From: Lunularia cruciata | Taxonomy: Eukaryota > Streptophyta > Marchantiopsida > Lunulariales > Lunulariaceae | Assembly: GCA_948567375.1 (NCBI GenBank) | Contig: OX419756.1 | Coordinates: 64,396,552-64,460,551, forward strand | Length of the DNA: 64,000 nt | Direction of reading: 5' to 3' | Shown here: positions 22,351 to 34,143 of the stretch, one piece after another | Layout of the letters: every line of letters begins with the position of its first letter | How positions within the stretch are numbered: the stretch's first letter is position 1 | Position numbers and translations under genes: made by a program | The notes under the pieces: generated by a model | What the model saw: the letters and a program-made list of their open reading frames with translations, nothing else | The model's database searches: none | Told to the model about the DNA's origin: nothing

Positions 22351-24182
22351 AGCCAACATTTATTAGGAGATGTGGAATGAGTGCCTTTGAATCACTTGGT
22401 ACACTCCTTCAAACAAGCATATTTGCAAGAAAGGAAAGACTTTAACCAATATGTGGCTAGAACAAGGTGTTTAAATGAACATTGTATCGGGATATTAAAA
22501 TCTTGTTGCCAATCATTGAGTGAAATGAGGGTAAAATTAAACAATAAAAAAATTTAATGCACATCTCTTGCGTTGAATTTTGGCTTGTATTATATTGCAC
22601 AACTATCTGATCAATAGGTCCAATACGTGGGAGGATGAAGATGACTTTTCCAGTAATAGTGCCTATTCAACAAGTGAAGACATGGAATCTATCATGAGAG
22701 TAGAGAAGAAACTAGGCAAGCAATAGTAGAAACATGTTTGACCTTCAACAAAGCACTTGGTGGATGTTTGTATCAAATTCTAGCCTAGTAATAAAAAGAA
22801 AATCAAAAATTGGTTTTAAAGCATTTTTCTATTTGAAATGCAATTTTGAAATAGTGTGCTCTTAGATTTCTTTAATAGATTATCTAAATGGGTTTGCTCT
22901 TATTGAAAAAGCAATTTTTTCTGTGTTTAGTTTGAAATGCAATTTTGACCGGGTTTGTTGTATGTGTTGGGTTTTCTCACTCATATATTTCAATATATTG
23001 TATGTCTATATCATAAGATATGGGTTCAATCATGTATAAAAGCAATTATATGTTTAGGGGTTTGAAATGCAATTTTGAAAGGATTTTGAAAGGCTCTTTG
23101 ATTGGATTATCTCCCATTTAAAAGTAATTATATATGTGTTGGATTTTCTCACTCACCTATTTAAATATATTTTACATATTATGTCTAGATTATAAAATCT
23201 ATCAATGAGCAATTTGTATGGGTTTGATCAATAATATCAAATTTTAGTTTTATTAGATATTGATTGGAATTGATATTCATTTTGTTTGTGTCAGTTAAAT
23301 AGATTTAAGAGTCTACTCTATAATCTACTCATACATAGTAGATTAAAAAGTAGATTAGATTATTCAGATGCAATCTATTCATTATAGATTTTTTAGATGT
23401 TTAGTTTAATAGATTAAAACATGAGTTATAGAAATAGATTGAATAATTATAGAATAGAAAAGACTGATAGAGATGGATAGATAATAATGAGGAGACAAAT
23501 GAAAGGCGGAAGAGTAGATAATAAGAGTAGAAGGGTAGATAATAATATATAAATAAAGGGAAAGCAAAAGACATGTGTGAAACTACAGTCCATGATTGCA
23601 ACTAGGTGAGTTTCCCCATTTTATTATGTAAGGTTGACTTGCAATTTGGTGAGTTTGCCCATTCCATTACATGAGTTCACCCATTGGATTGGAAGTAAAT
23701 GAGTTCACTAATTGGATTGAAGGGAAATGAATTTTCCCACTAGATTGAAGCAAATGAAATTGCCCATTGGAAGGAAAAAGTAGCAACTCAAAATTGTGAT
23801 CAAAGTGCTCTTTGTTGTGTAGTTCTGCAATGGTCAAGAATTTGAGCAACTCACACTTGGAAAACATAAACGCAGTTCAACTTATCAAATTTAGTTGAGG
23901 AGGATAAGTTTAGAGAAGAGATGCAAGATGATTTGAGTGCATTTGATTTTTGGATGAGGATAATTTTGGAGAGCAAAGGATGAGGTAGGAGAGTTTAAAA
24001 TTTATTTTGGAGTGTTTTAGGAGAAGAGCACTTTTTTTTGGAGAGAACATTTTGAAAGGTAGGAGCTTTTAAGAACCAAAAATGTTTGAAATTTGTGGAG
24101 GGGAACTTTTTTGAAAGACAAGATAGACATGGTTTAAGTTGAAAAGAAAGAGAAAGAGAATTTGAATCAAAAGAATGTCAGT

Positions 24183-24620
24183 GCATAAGGAGAAAGAGAG
24201 GAAAGGAGATTAGAGTAGTTTAAAGAGGAGAAAACAAAAGAAAGAGAATTAAAATTGAGAGAAAGAGACAAGGTAGGAACGAGGGGAGAAAAGAGAAAAG
24301 ACCAAAGCTTAGAAAGCCTATAAATGCAAGAGAATTCAAATTAGGGATTGTTTAGGCATAAAGAGAGATTGAGGCATAAGGAGAGGAGATAGAAGTGAGA
24401 GGAGAAAGGAGAAGAAACCAAAGTTTATAGAGGAGATAATTGAATTGAATTCAAATCAAAGGAACATCAAATCAAAGTCAAATTGGAGGAACTTTGAGGG
24501 CATAGGAGAAGAGATAGAAACAAGAGGAGACAAAGAAGCAACCATAGTCTAGGGTTTGTGCATAAGGAGAGGAGATAGAAACAAACGGAGAAGGAGAAGA
24601 GACTTGAGTTTAGGGCAAAA
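24183..24620 (+). repeat. Purine-rich degenerate tandem repeat
   Basis: The string GCATAAGGAGAGGAGATAGA (with variants) starts near 24188, 24374, 24499 and 24560. Each copy is followed by AGGAGAAAGGAGAAGAAAC-like sequence. The strand is almost wholly A and G for long runs. Units are diverged and irregularly spaced. Confidence 0.65.
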
Positions 24621-25079
24621 GATAGGTTGATAGTAGAGAAACACCAAACTGGAATCTGTGAACTCAAGAATCTATGTCGTAGAGAGTTTGATGTAGCAAA
24701 AATTCCTAATTACCAAAAACACTTAGATTCCCCCAACATAGAAGATGTAAATGAGTTATAAATTATCATGAAATTAAAGACAACATGACAAGGATTAAAT
24801 GGAGTTGGTTTGACATGAGCTAGATTTGAGTTTCACTAGAAGGAATTTGTGGAGGAGATCTCAATTCATTAGGGTTGAAGGTTTGCTTGGGTCTCAAATA
24901 CCCTTGTCCCAAAGTCAACGCAACTCTCTTTTTTTGTGTGTTTAATGTGTTTGAATGCTTCTAATGCTTAGGAATATAGATGTGTTGCAAGTTTGTCTAT
25001 AAAACCTTGTAAAACCTTGAACTCCGCAAGTGAAATTAAAAATAGAAAGAAAACCCAATCTTCTTTGATCAAATCCAAC

Positions 25080-25500
25080 CCAATCAAATCCATCTTTTTT
25101 GAGCAAACCCAAACCTTAGCAAGCAAATCCAAACCTCAACAAGTGAATCCAATCCTCAACAAGCAACCCCAAACCTGCACTAAACCTAAATCTGCACATA
25201 TACAAGCAAAGCCATTTCACAAGCAAAGCAAGTATGCAAGAAAATCTAATGTATCTATATTTGCTCATGAGAGACTCCATCTTTTTGGCAATGGCCTTTT
25301 TTGAGCAAATCCAACACATCTATATTTGCTCCCAATGACTCCATCTTTTCAAGCAGACCCAAGTTCAAACTATCTGCATTCTCAAGCGGACCCAATACAT
25401 TTGCAAGCAAAGCTCTTTTATTACAAGCAATGCCATTTCTTGATGGATTTGTTTTTCCAAGCAAAGCAATTTGGTTATTTTGGATCACCCTGTTCTAGAT
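25080..25500 (+). repeat. Degenerate CAAGCAAA(T/C)CCAA repeat
   Basis: Variants of AGCAAATCCAAACCT, CAAGCAAAGC and CAAGCAGACCCAA recur through this stretch, and a related block lies at about 29100-29400. It is not the plant telomere unit. It probably derives from a short tandem repeat that has diverged. Confidence 0.5.
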
Positions 25501-25640
25501 CAATGTTTAGAGTTGATATAAAGGAGTCCAAATGGCAATCCATAAACTAATTTTAATAACCAAATTTCCATAAACTTATGCTAGAACTTTATTTTCCTAA
25601 ATATTATTTTCTTGTAGTTTGTGACTTCATGTGAATTATC

Positions 25641-26340
25641 CAATATGCATTTTGAGATTCCTACTTGTTTTTTAAGGTTGACTTGTGCATGGAGTTTGCC
25701 AAGACTTGGGAGAAGTACACACATACAAGATTGGTGAATGCGAGACCTTTCATCTTGGCTCTTGCTACCATATGAGGTACATTTGCATTGGCGGAAGCTA
25801 CAACAAGGAAAAGGAGATACATTCCTCACCACCTGATTGAGTAGTGCTTTCTAGTGCAAGACTTTACTACAAAGAGATATCTTGCCTGCCAATGTATTTG
25901 TCCATCATGGAGACCGTTTTACTACTTGCTTAGTCCCCTTTTCATTCCCATTAGACGGCCCAAGGTAGTATATGGGCATTTTATTTTCCATGTGAGCAAA
26001 AAGCTATCAAGGATAGCAAAGGACTATGATTGGGTGGAGCTTATGCTCCCCATAGTTGAGGCATAATTATGATTCTTGAAAAAGCAATTGAGACAACCAG
26101 ATGGTGGGTGGTACAAGATGAGTTTTGTAGGGCATTTTTTGACCCATTTGTTCTTGGAGAGTGAACTTATGGGTGAGGATGATGTAACCTACAAGTACTA
26201 ATACCTCAAATGTCTACATCCACCAACTTCAAATTGTGGAAGAGGATGAAGAAGACTACCATGTGGATGCTGATTCTATAGCTATGGAGGAGGATGACCA
26301 TGCAAATAATAACAAGAGTGAGTGAGGTTTCTGGTCAGGA
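25641..26340 (+). pseudogene. Decayed ORF, unidentified
   Basis: A frame reads FKVDLCMEFAKTWEKYTHTR, one stop, then GTFALAEATTRKRRYIPHH, one stop, and runs into 25854-26066 (CPSWRPFYYLL ... SKKLSRIAKDYDWVELMLP). Other frames near 26200-26330 read VEEDEEDYHVDADSIAMEED. Protein-like composition with stops suggests a broken gene or element ORF. The family is not recognised. Confidence 0.35.
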
Positions 26341-27211
26341 GCTAATTGGGATCTATGAGGTGTACTAGTTGTCATTAAACTCTCTATACAAAACAAATGA
26401 AATTCAATTTTTCTATACATCTCTGCTTGATTAGTGATCTGATTGTTGATATAAGCTTTGAATGTATTTGTGCACATGTCTATGTGTTCAGCCTTTGCAA
26501 GACCCTATCTTCCATGAGCAGCCTCTAGAGGATACACTCTCCCATGATAAGCCTTTTGAAGATGCCTTCCTCCATGTGCAGCCTCTGAAGGATACCTTCT
26601 CCTCCTGTTCAGCCTTTGTAAGATGGGGTAGGGAGAAGAGTGGACCAGGGAGAACTACTAGGAGAGCGTGAGGTGAGAGAGAGGGACGCAGATTTAGTTA
26701 AGAGGGAGGTAGTTATTCTAGCAAGAAAGCACACTTTGGCCCAGCAAGAGGGTCACTTTGTGACTCAAGAGAGGACCAGGGCCAAGTGATTAGTTAAGTT
26801 AAATACACTATGTGTAGCAAGGGAGGCTAGGGGTAATGAGCTGCTTGGAGTTTTACTAGAGAGAGCTTGGCATCACCTATGAGCTACTAAAGGAAGCACA
26901 AAAGTGACATGAGTAGTAGTGTGAGGGTATAGAGAGAAAGATATGTGTGGAGACTCAAACCAACATTGTACCTAGCCTCACCTATAGGACTTTAATAGAC
27001 ATTGTCCATAGTATCAACCATGGAACACAGATTGATACTTTACCTCATATCTCCTAAGGGATATATACTCAAATGGACATGATACCTAGCATCACCCATG
27101 GGACACAAAAAAAGCTTCATTTGCATGATATGCTTCAAGAAGAGCCTAGAATGATGACACGAGATGGTGATATTATTCCATGTGGACCCAAACTATTGGA
27201 TGACTGCTCCC
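26341..27211. other. Intergenic DNA with short internal repeats
   Basis: At 26490-26620 a 36-40 bp theme recurs (CAGCCT-TGNAAGA / GAGGATAC, then CTTCCTCCATG or CTCTCCCATGA). No gene recognised. Confidence 0.35.
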
Positions 27212-27213
27212 CC

Positions 27214-27251
<38 letters not shown>
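27212..27251 (+). repeat. Poly-C tract (~40 bp)
   Basis: An almost pure run of C, interrupted by T only at its edges. It makes a Pro-rich run in one frame (27073-27339) that is not a real protein feature. Homopolymer length in assemblies is often unreliable. Confidence 0.9.
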
Positions 27252-27253
<2 letters not shown>

Positions 27254-27299
27254 ATTTACCCATACTTAAGACAAAAGTGAGTGGCTTGAAGAGAGGAGG

Positions 27300-28140
27300 T
27301 TCATACTCTTGGCTGAGATTAGTAGATCTATGCTTTTGAGGAGGAACATGACATTATTTAGGCAGTTCATTCCATGCATTGTCTATGCTCACAAGAGCAG
27401 GAGAAAGATCTTAGTGTTGGATGTTTGTTATCTTGTGGACCTTATGTGGGATAATAGTTTGCTCTTCACTCAATGTGTGACTTGGTACCATAGTGTGGAT
27501 GGCCACATTATAGAGGTAGGAGTGTGTTTAAATATGTTCCATGACAAGGAGTTAAAGAGTTTTTGAAGTATTGTGTGCATTTTTTTGAGGTGATCATCTA
27601 GACAAATGGTACTAGGATAGAGTTAGAGCACTTTCTTCCGTCCATGTTGGAGGAGGGCTTCTTACCAGGTGGAGTACACACTAGACATTACCTCATGGCC
27701 TTGTTTAGTGCTCATGATAGGTTCATGGAGCCATGGAGAGGATGTATGGTTAGTGCATTTAATGCTTTAGGTTTATCATTGAGGGATATACTCATAGTTG
27801 ATAGTGCAATGCTCCATTACTGTAGGAACCATCCTCATGGAATTATCCACCATCCTTGCTTTACTCTTGCTTACACATAGCTAGTTAGTGCAGACCCTTC
27901 ATTACTAGATATCCTCACTGCACCCCTAGATAGATGCCAGACCGATTGTTGCTCATCTATAGAGTTACTCATTGAGGAGTGGACATTGGGCCAACTTAGG
28001 GACTACAACATTGATCCATACTAGACTTTAGCTGCATCCCTGCAAGATCCTCCTATGAGCCATCAGGAATGGGACTTTATGTGGCGGTATAGTCTAGTGT
28101 GGATCCATTGCACTAGACATGTGGCTTGATGATGCCTTGG
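27300..28140 (+). pseudogene. Decayed ORF, unidentified
   Basis: Frame pieces 27309-27566 (LVLDVCYLVDLMWDNSLLF) and 27644-27880 (SAHDRFMEPWRGCMVSAFNA ... HYCRNHPHG) join through a frameshift. After 27880 the frame continues past one stop into SADPSLLDILTAPLDRC, IELLIEEWTLGQLRDYNIDP and SHQEWDFMWRYSLVW. Sustained protein-like text with few stops indicates a degraded coding sequence of at least 250 codons. I do not recognise the family. Confidence 0.4.
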
Positions 28141-29984
28141 AGCACATCAAACTAGCATGTCTTTAGCTTACTTCCCCTTCTATCCTTTAAAGATACACCA
28201 TAGGATATTTATGTTATTATATGGCATTATATCATGACTACTTGTAATTTTTTGTATTATATCATGACCACTTGTAAATTTTTGTATTTTATTATGACCA
28301 CTTCTTCATTTAAAGAGTCTTGAATATAGAGTCAGATCATTGAGTTTTTGATTCTGACAATGTCAACCATCATTCCTTGCTTTGTGACTACTTGCATTCT
28401 TTGTAGGTGCCAATTGATACATGCATGGTTGGAAGTCATCATTCTACTTTTTGTAGCAGGTAAGCAATCCTTCTCCTTTATTCAGTGGGATTCTCTTGAT
28501 ACAATTACTTGTAAATACAGACAAGATTGGTTGACTGCTGTGTGAGGAGATACATAAATTGCTTCAAAGGCTCTTAACCTTACTGCTTGTGAACTTCAGA
28601 CCTAATTCTACTTTGGATTTCCTTGATTTAAAAACCATGTTTGATAGGAAACCCATATAATATTGGAATATATCAAGAGCAAGAGCCCCATGACACTCAA
28701 AGAGTAGCTTTAACCCATAAAACATTTAGAAATACTAACCCTTAAAGTATAGCTACACACATAATGTAACAACAACAATAAGTATAAAAATGCTTTACAG
28801 AAACACTATACCTAAAAAATAAGTATCAAAACACTAAGTATAAAAACACTTTATTAAAAAAAACTATATAGCAACACACATAAAAGAAACACTAAGTAAA
28901 AACACATCATAGAAATCTAAATATAGAAAGACTATACATTAAACAATAATATGTAGAAACACTATCCATTAAAGTATAGAAACACTAAAAACCTTCTAGC
29001 ATGATTTCAAGTAGAGCATTAAGAGTTTATGAATATTTAAATATTTTATTATTGGATGTTTTAAAACACTCTAAAACTAATTGTGCATCACACATCTTGG
29101 CCATTCCTTTTTGAGCCAAGCCACATTACTCACAAGCAATCCTAAGCCCCGTTTGAGCCCACAAGCAAACCTATTTCACACCCACAAGTGACTCCATTCC
29201 TTTTTCAAGCAAACCCACACCACTCACAAGCAACTCCAAGCCCAAGCTCCATTTGAGCATGTGAGCTAACCCACCGCACACCCATGAGCGACTCCAAGCA
29301 ATCTTGCTTTCAAAAATATACAAGCAAATCCAAAATGGATGCAAGAAAAACCATCATTTTGCAATAAAACCAAGGCTCTTTTATTGAGCAAATCCATTCA
29401 ATATTCAACACAAAAATCAATATCCATTTCCATTCTAACACAAAAATGAATCTTTTCAAACTTTGCAATGTTTACAAAAGTGAATTGGTGATGGAATTAG
29501 ATACAAGGTATTTTGAGTGATTTCTCTTCATTTCAAAATGATTTGTATTTGTTCCATTGGTTTTTGAATAATCAAGCATACTCATAAGGCTCTTAATTTC
29601 CAAAGTTGTCTTACCAACTTAGGCTAATTCTAATTCTAGAGTCATTTGGTATTGATACTTTGTTTTTCACGATTCTCTCCTTAAATTAAAATTTCTCAAC
29701 TTTTGATCTTGCCTCAGCCTCTACTTTACCTTGAGTCTTTCTATTTTAGTGGCTTTGAGAGCCATCAATCTAGGTTAACCGGCACATCTCTCTTGCTTTC
29801 ATCAATTCAATCCTCAATTTGCATGGCTGTCCATGTCTTGAGCAAAAGTATTCAATGTTGTGAAATTCTTTGGAGTTGTTTTTGTTATTTTCTCCTCTTG
29901 CACTATTCTCTCTTGTGCTCACCCAATGCATTTTACTCCCTCCTTTTCACCTTTCTCTCTTTCTCTTGCTTCTACAGGCATATC
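28141..29984. other. AT-rich DNA with AAACACTA-type repeats
   Basis: 28.68-29.0 kb is dominated by variants of AAACACTA(A/T)A and ATAGAAACACT. 29.1-29.4 kb repeats CAAGCAANCC. No gene recognised. Confidence 0.45.
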
Positions 29985-30617
29985 CTATGTTGCTCTTAAA
30001 CACTCCTTACTTCCATCAATCTCTTCTAGAATTTCATCAATCTCCTCATGTGCTCTTGCTCTTGTGTCCAATTGTGTAATTGGGATATCTTCCTGTCCAT
30101 AAGTATGGTTCATTTGGTGCATATTCACATTTGCCATACATAAACTCAAATATACTCTCCTCTTGGGTACTTGGAATGCTTGTTGGTGGTTGTATTCATC
30201 CATGGAGGTCAAAAGCTGGTTGAACCCAAAATAGAGGAGTATCTTCTCTAGACATATCATCCTCAGCCGTGAAACTCTGCGCATTTCATCCTCTTCACCC
30301 ACCCATTCAAAGAGATTCAATTCACTCCACATTCCCAAATTTACAAGGGAAGGGGGAGATATATTAGCTCTACCCCCAACAACACATCCATCCTCTAAAT
30401 AATAAGGGCACATATTGTTTAGTTTATCCTTGATCATCCATTTGTATTTGATCTCTTTATTGGTGTGTCCCTTGCCAATGGATCTGTCCTTCCAATTATG
30501 AGTAGTTTTGTGATACTTCCATGAATGTTTTCCCACAATAATTATAGCAATATGAACACTCCAAGAACTCTCTTGAGACGGTGTTGTGTATATCCTCTCC
30601 CACCTTGGTGCCCGCAC
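29985..30617 (-). CDS. Hypothetical 210-residue protein, repeated family U2
   Basis: The ORF runs uninterrupted from an ATG at 30617. The N-terminal third is basic and aromatic (SWKYHKTTHNWKDR). Residues 64-108 read DKLNNMCPYY, then GGRANISPPSLVNLG, then ELNLFEWVGEEDE. The C-terminus has EDIPITQLDTRARAHEEIDE. The middle block and the C-terminal block recur in the same order in a broken plus-strand copy at 34144-34440, so it belongs to a repeated family. I do not recognise a known domain, although the His/Trp-rich start is reminiscent of DNA-binding regions of plant hAT-like proteins. Expression and a real start are unproven. Confidence 0.45.
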   Translation of the reverse strand: MRAPRWERIYTTPSQESSWSVHIAIIIVGKHSWKYHKTTHNWKDRSIGKGHTNKEIKYKWMIKDKLNNMCPYYLEDGCVVGGRANISPPSLVNLGMWSELNLFEWVGEEDEMRRVSRLRMICLEKILLYFGFNQLLTSMDEYNHQQAFQVPKRRVYLSLCMANVNMHQMNHTYGQEDIPITQLDTRARAHEEIDEILEEIDGSKECLRAT

Positions 30618-30956
30618 AAAAATTGATCAAATTTGAGTTTGGAGAGTTTATCTTCCCAAATTGAATTCAAAGAGCTTAGATTTCAAATAACCTTTCCTCC
30701 CTCCTAAATCTCTTTCATTTTTGTACTCTAATTTCTACCCAACTAGTGTTTGAATCCCATTTGATTTAACTGAAATATTTCCGCCAGTGTTTGAATCCCA
30801 TCTATGACACTTGACACCTGTTTCTGTATTTTCAGAGGTGATACATGGCAAACCTAGATAGATTTTCATTAATTCATCACCCTCGCACAAAACTTCCCTT
30901 ATGCCATATTTCAACAACAAGAAGTCTTAATTATGAAATGACTTGCTATAACCTTC

Positions 30957-31058
30957 GATAGCCCATTATTAAATGGGCTATCAAAGTCCTGGCCATTTAA
31001 TTTTTACATGACTTTTTGATTCGGGCAGATCAAAAAGTCATGTAAAAATAAATGGCCA
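30957..31058. repeat. Two adjacent hairpins
   Basis: First hairpin 30957-30982: GATAGCCCATT, loop ATTA, AATGGGCTATC, with perfect 11 bp arms. Second 30990-31058: 31 nt left arm (starts TGGCCATTTA, ends CTTTTTGAT), 8 nt loop TCGGGCAG, 30 nt right arm ending AATGGCCA, with a single one-base bulge. They are 7 bp apart. They resemble the core of a MITE or a small-RNA precursor. No flanking target duplication identified. Confidence 0.9.
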
Positions 31059-32469
31059 GAATTTACAGCACATGTCCCGTAGCCGTTAGCATCTCGTATC
31101 TTTCAGAACTGAAACCCCTAATTTATGTGGGATTCCGTTTCCTTTCTGAAAAACAAAGCAAAAATCCTGATCGTCAACAAATTAAGGATCGTCCAGGAAT
31201 CGTGTGCAACAACAGCTGAGAGTGCTCAAAGTATAGATTTCTGACAACGAATTTGAGTTCTAAAGATTTCCTTCCTCGTTCACATCAACGAGCAGGAAGT
31301 CGACAGCAGTGAATTCCGAATCACCATATGGAAATTCCGTGGTTTATTGGGAATGTGATTTCAATGATCTGGTGAGAACGATGTTGTGGCTTTGTGATAT
31401 GTAAATTCATGGTCAGGCATGTTTGAAGCAATGTGCTTTTACTTCACAATTGGTTTCGTTCAGTTGATTCCGTCATCCATGTAGTTATTTATTCAAGTTC
31501 TGATCATGATATATCATCTGCCCTTTAGAGCATGAGGGGCACTCCAGCAATTAGTACTGCATTCATTTACTACTTTCATAAGAATACAAACACAAGGGAC
31601 GTGCGTTCATTCAACGCTATCAATAAGGCGAGAGAAAGGAAAGATCCCATGCAATTGATGCCAAAGACGTACAATAACTGCATTTTACGACGTTGCACGT
31701 CTGTTTCCATGATTCATATTGCATAGAGAATACTCCAAAATATTCACTTCCTTATGTTTCGACAATCTCCATTACAAGTTTCAGAGTCAGTAATAACAGG
31801 CAGGCAAGAAAATTCGGCCTCCCATGGCCGCGACACTTAAACCGCTTTGACACATGCAACTTTGAGACCAACTGAGAGGGAGACAGACTTTTATACCGGC
31901 TAAGGAACCAGACTTTTACTTCCCTGCTCCCCAATTACAAACGGGAGCCTTAGGGGATAAGGATTAAGTTTAGGATCAGTTGACAGTTTTCCTCTAGTAC
32001 TTGCTGTTAATAGGAGTTGCACTCTACAAAAGGTGAACAATTTGTGGCAACAGAAATAGAAGTGACGGACAAAGGTATACAGTTTTCTTGTGTCATAATA
32101 CAAATGATGAACAGTGAACAAAATAACGTGGAAGACTAGAGATGACACTTAAACTCATGAAAATAGGCACAACCGACGAAATTATGAAGAGTCTAAATTT
32201 AGATATTGGCCCCAATTATATAGTCCTCTTGAGACCGACACCTGTCTGTGGTTCCCGTTTAGAACACAGGAAACAGTCAATACTGTAGGGTGGTTTACAT
32301 GCAGTTCATGTCCAACACAGCAACAAAGTTTACGGACAATACCTGTGACGGACCGACCTTCTGCTTGCCACATGCCAACTGTAGAGTGGACAGCGCTGCA
32401 TATTGAAGGATCTTCCCTGACAATCTAAAGCAATCTTGTCTTGTCGAGGTAGTGTGAGGCAATGGTAGA

Positions 32470-32526
32470 AGGAAAACGGGATAGCGTGTGAAAACAAGAA
32501 GGACGGGAAGATCCCGTCAAGTCGGA
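32470..32526 (+). repeat. Dispersed ~50 bp motif, site C
   Basis: GGATAGCGTGTG, then AAAACAAGAAGGACGGGAAG, then ATCCCGTCAAG. It is in direct orientation about 100 bp before site D. Confidence 0.6.
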
Positions 32527-32577
32527 GGTAAGGGGACAAGGGGGTAAAGCAATGTAGTTATCGACGATCATACGTAG

Positions 32578-32642
32578 AAGGACGACCGCGTAGAAAAGAT
32601 GAAGGATGGAAGGACCCCCTCAAGCGGGGCTAAGCCCCATAC
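32578..32642 (+). repeat. Dispersed ~50 bp motif, site D
   Basis: AAGGACGACCGCGTAGAAAA, then GATGAAGGATGGAAGG, then ACCCCCTCAAGC, followed directly by the small hairpin GGGGC-TAA-GCCCC. Confidence 0.6.
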
Positions 32643-32909
32643 GATCATAGGGGAACTACTATTGTTGGGGCTGGCCCGTCAACACTATAAGTCATTCTGC
32701 GACATTCGACGTAGGACTATTGGAATCGGAGGATTTTGACTTCGCTCTTAAGTATTATGCCGGACTTCTATTGCAGATGAAGGAGTTATGGGAAGTCCTA
32801 TAGTTATTCTTGTAACATCGGAGGATTTCAATAATCGATTTAGAATAGGGTATTTCAATAAGAGAAACCACGGATATTTACAAGCACCTTAAAGATATTC
32901 ATTAGAAGA

Positions 32910-33055
32910 ATTTATGTACACCCATGAAGTGGAAAGCATCCGAGAATTTAATCCATCTTAAACTCTCGTAGGGGTGAAAGCACGAAGTGTACCTGTAAAG
33001 TGGAAAAGCACCCGGGAACTGAATCTATTGTAAACTCTTTTACGGGTTAGGAAAA
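32910..33055 (+). repeat. Imperfect tandem duplication (~72 bp)
   Basis: GTACACCCATGAAGTGGAAA and GTGTACCTGTAAAGTGGAAA each lead into AAGCA-CC-G-GAA-T-AATC-AT-NTAAACTCT and then a TACGGGT / TAGGGGTG end. About 80 percent alike by eye. Confidence 0.7.
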
Positions 33056-33244
33056 ATTAGGACGTGCACTCAATTATCAGAAGTTTATGGGGAATTACGT
33101 GCACTTAGTACACACGCGAGGGAAAGAGATGGACCACTCTAGCTTACCATGTGAAAGAATGGTCATGACACCTTTGCAAAATTTTGAAAATCCCCACGTC
33201 CTACAACTTCAGGTGACAGTGTCAAAAGCATAATTGCAATGTGT

Positions 33245-33604
33245 TTAACGTTCCCTCCAATTTGAAGTAATTCTCCTATCTTTGAATTCATGCATGAGCA
33301 TTTTGCTGTAGAAACCTGTAGAGAATAGTAGTGAAGTGTTGGCATAGCGTGGGGGAGTAGACAAGAGAGTTGAGATGAATTTAAGCTCGGGACCCCAACT
33401 TGCAAGAAAATGGGGATTCACCATTGTAATGTAATTCATGGGGTTGAAAACATGAAATGCTTCCCCCCACAAATCATATTCCCAGCTCCAATCCCATTTC
33501 CAATTCTTTTTCAGAGTCAAAAGAATCTCTTGGTAGACATATGGGGAGTTGTTGAGAATGGTCTCATCGATCCCTTCCCCTTCACATTTGTCTGCAGTGA
33601 GCAA
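33245..33604 (-). other. Open frame of 119 codons, unidentified
   Basis: Trp- and aromatic-rich frame (KKNWKWDWSWEYDLW ... NPHFLASWGPELKF). A good acceptor-like stretch (TTTTGCTCACTGCAG) lies on the minus strand near its upstream end, so it could be an exon or a fragment of a mobile-element ORF. No domain recognised and no neighbouring exon found. Confidence 0.25.
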
Positions 33605-34143
33605 AAGTAAAGTAGATGAAGATAGGTTTTGGATGATTGCACATCACTACTCTCAAATTTTAGATTACTCAATGATTCAAAGAAATTTACACAAATTCAT
33701 GGTGTGAATTGTAATAAACCTGTCTAGAACAACATTGCCTTTAGTTACATTGCTACATATTTGATTTGGCATAGTAGAGGTTTCACACAATTGATGACAA
33801 GAGATAGATTATACAAAAAATGAGGATGAGATATGAAATCATACAAGGAGGTCCAAGATTGGAGGGATAAAAGCACAAGAGAAGGTCTCACTAAAAAAAC
33901 AGGCTGGTATAATAGTAATTAAGCTCCCTTTTTTGTATTTTTATAGGGTTCATTATGGCTTCATTCGGAGGATTGCTTAGTCTTTTCTGTAAGCTCACTC
34001 TTTACAGATTGGATTGGAATTAAAAATTCATCATAGGGGTTGGTAATTCTTTTTTAATAATTTAGATTTAGCTATGTTAAAAAAACTAAATAAATGTATC
34101 TGAATTAGGAAATCTAATATTGCTACGGAGGGAGAAAAATTGA
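33605..34143. other. AT-rich intergenic DNA, nothing recognised
   Basis: No ORF, repeat or motif of note was seen here. Confidence 0.35.

Larger units (their letters stand above)
22351..25640. other. AT-rich and purine-rich simple-sequence DNA
   Basis: No gene recognised. 22.5-23.6 kb is AT-rich with recurring TTTGAAATGCAATTTTGA text. 23.64-23.76 kb repeats a GAGTTTCCCCATT / GAGTTCACCCATTGGATTG theme. 24.18-24.62 kb is strongly purine-rich. 25.0-25.5 kb is a degenerate CAAGCAAATCCAA-type repeat. Confidence 0.5.
31059..33140. other. Low-repeat intergenic block with dispersed motif copies
   Basis: Composition resembles the 8.4-11.6 kb block. No ORF with a domain. Holds dispersed-motif sites C and D and a ~72 bp tandem duplication at about 32910-33055. 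Confidence 0.4.

Noticed and set aside
25080-25500. Interstitial telomere repeat
   Set aside because: The unit is CAAGCAAATCCAA-like and irregular, not CCCTAAA.
27073-27339. Proline-rich protein
   Set aside because: The Pro run is only the translated poly-C tract.
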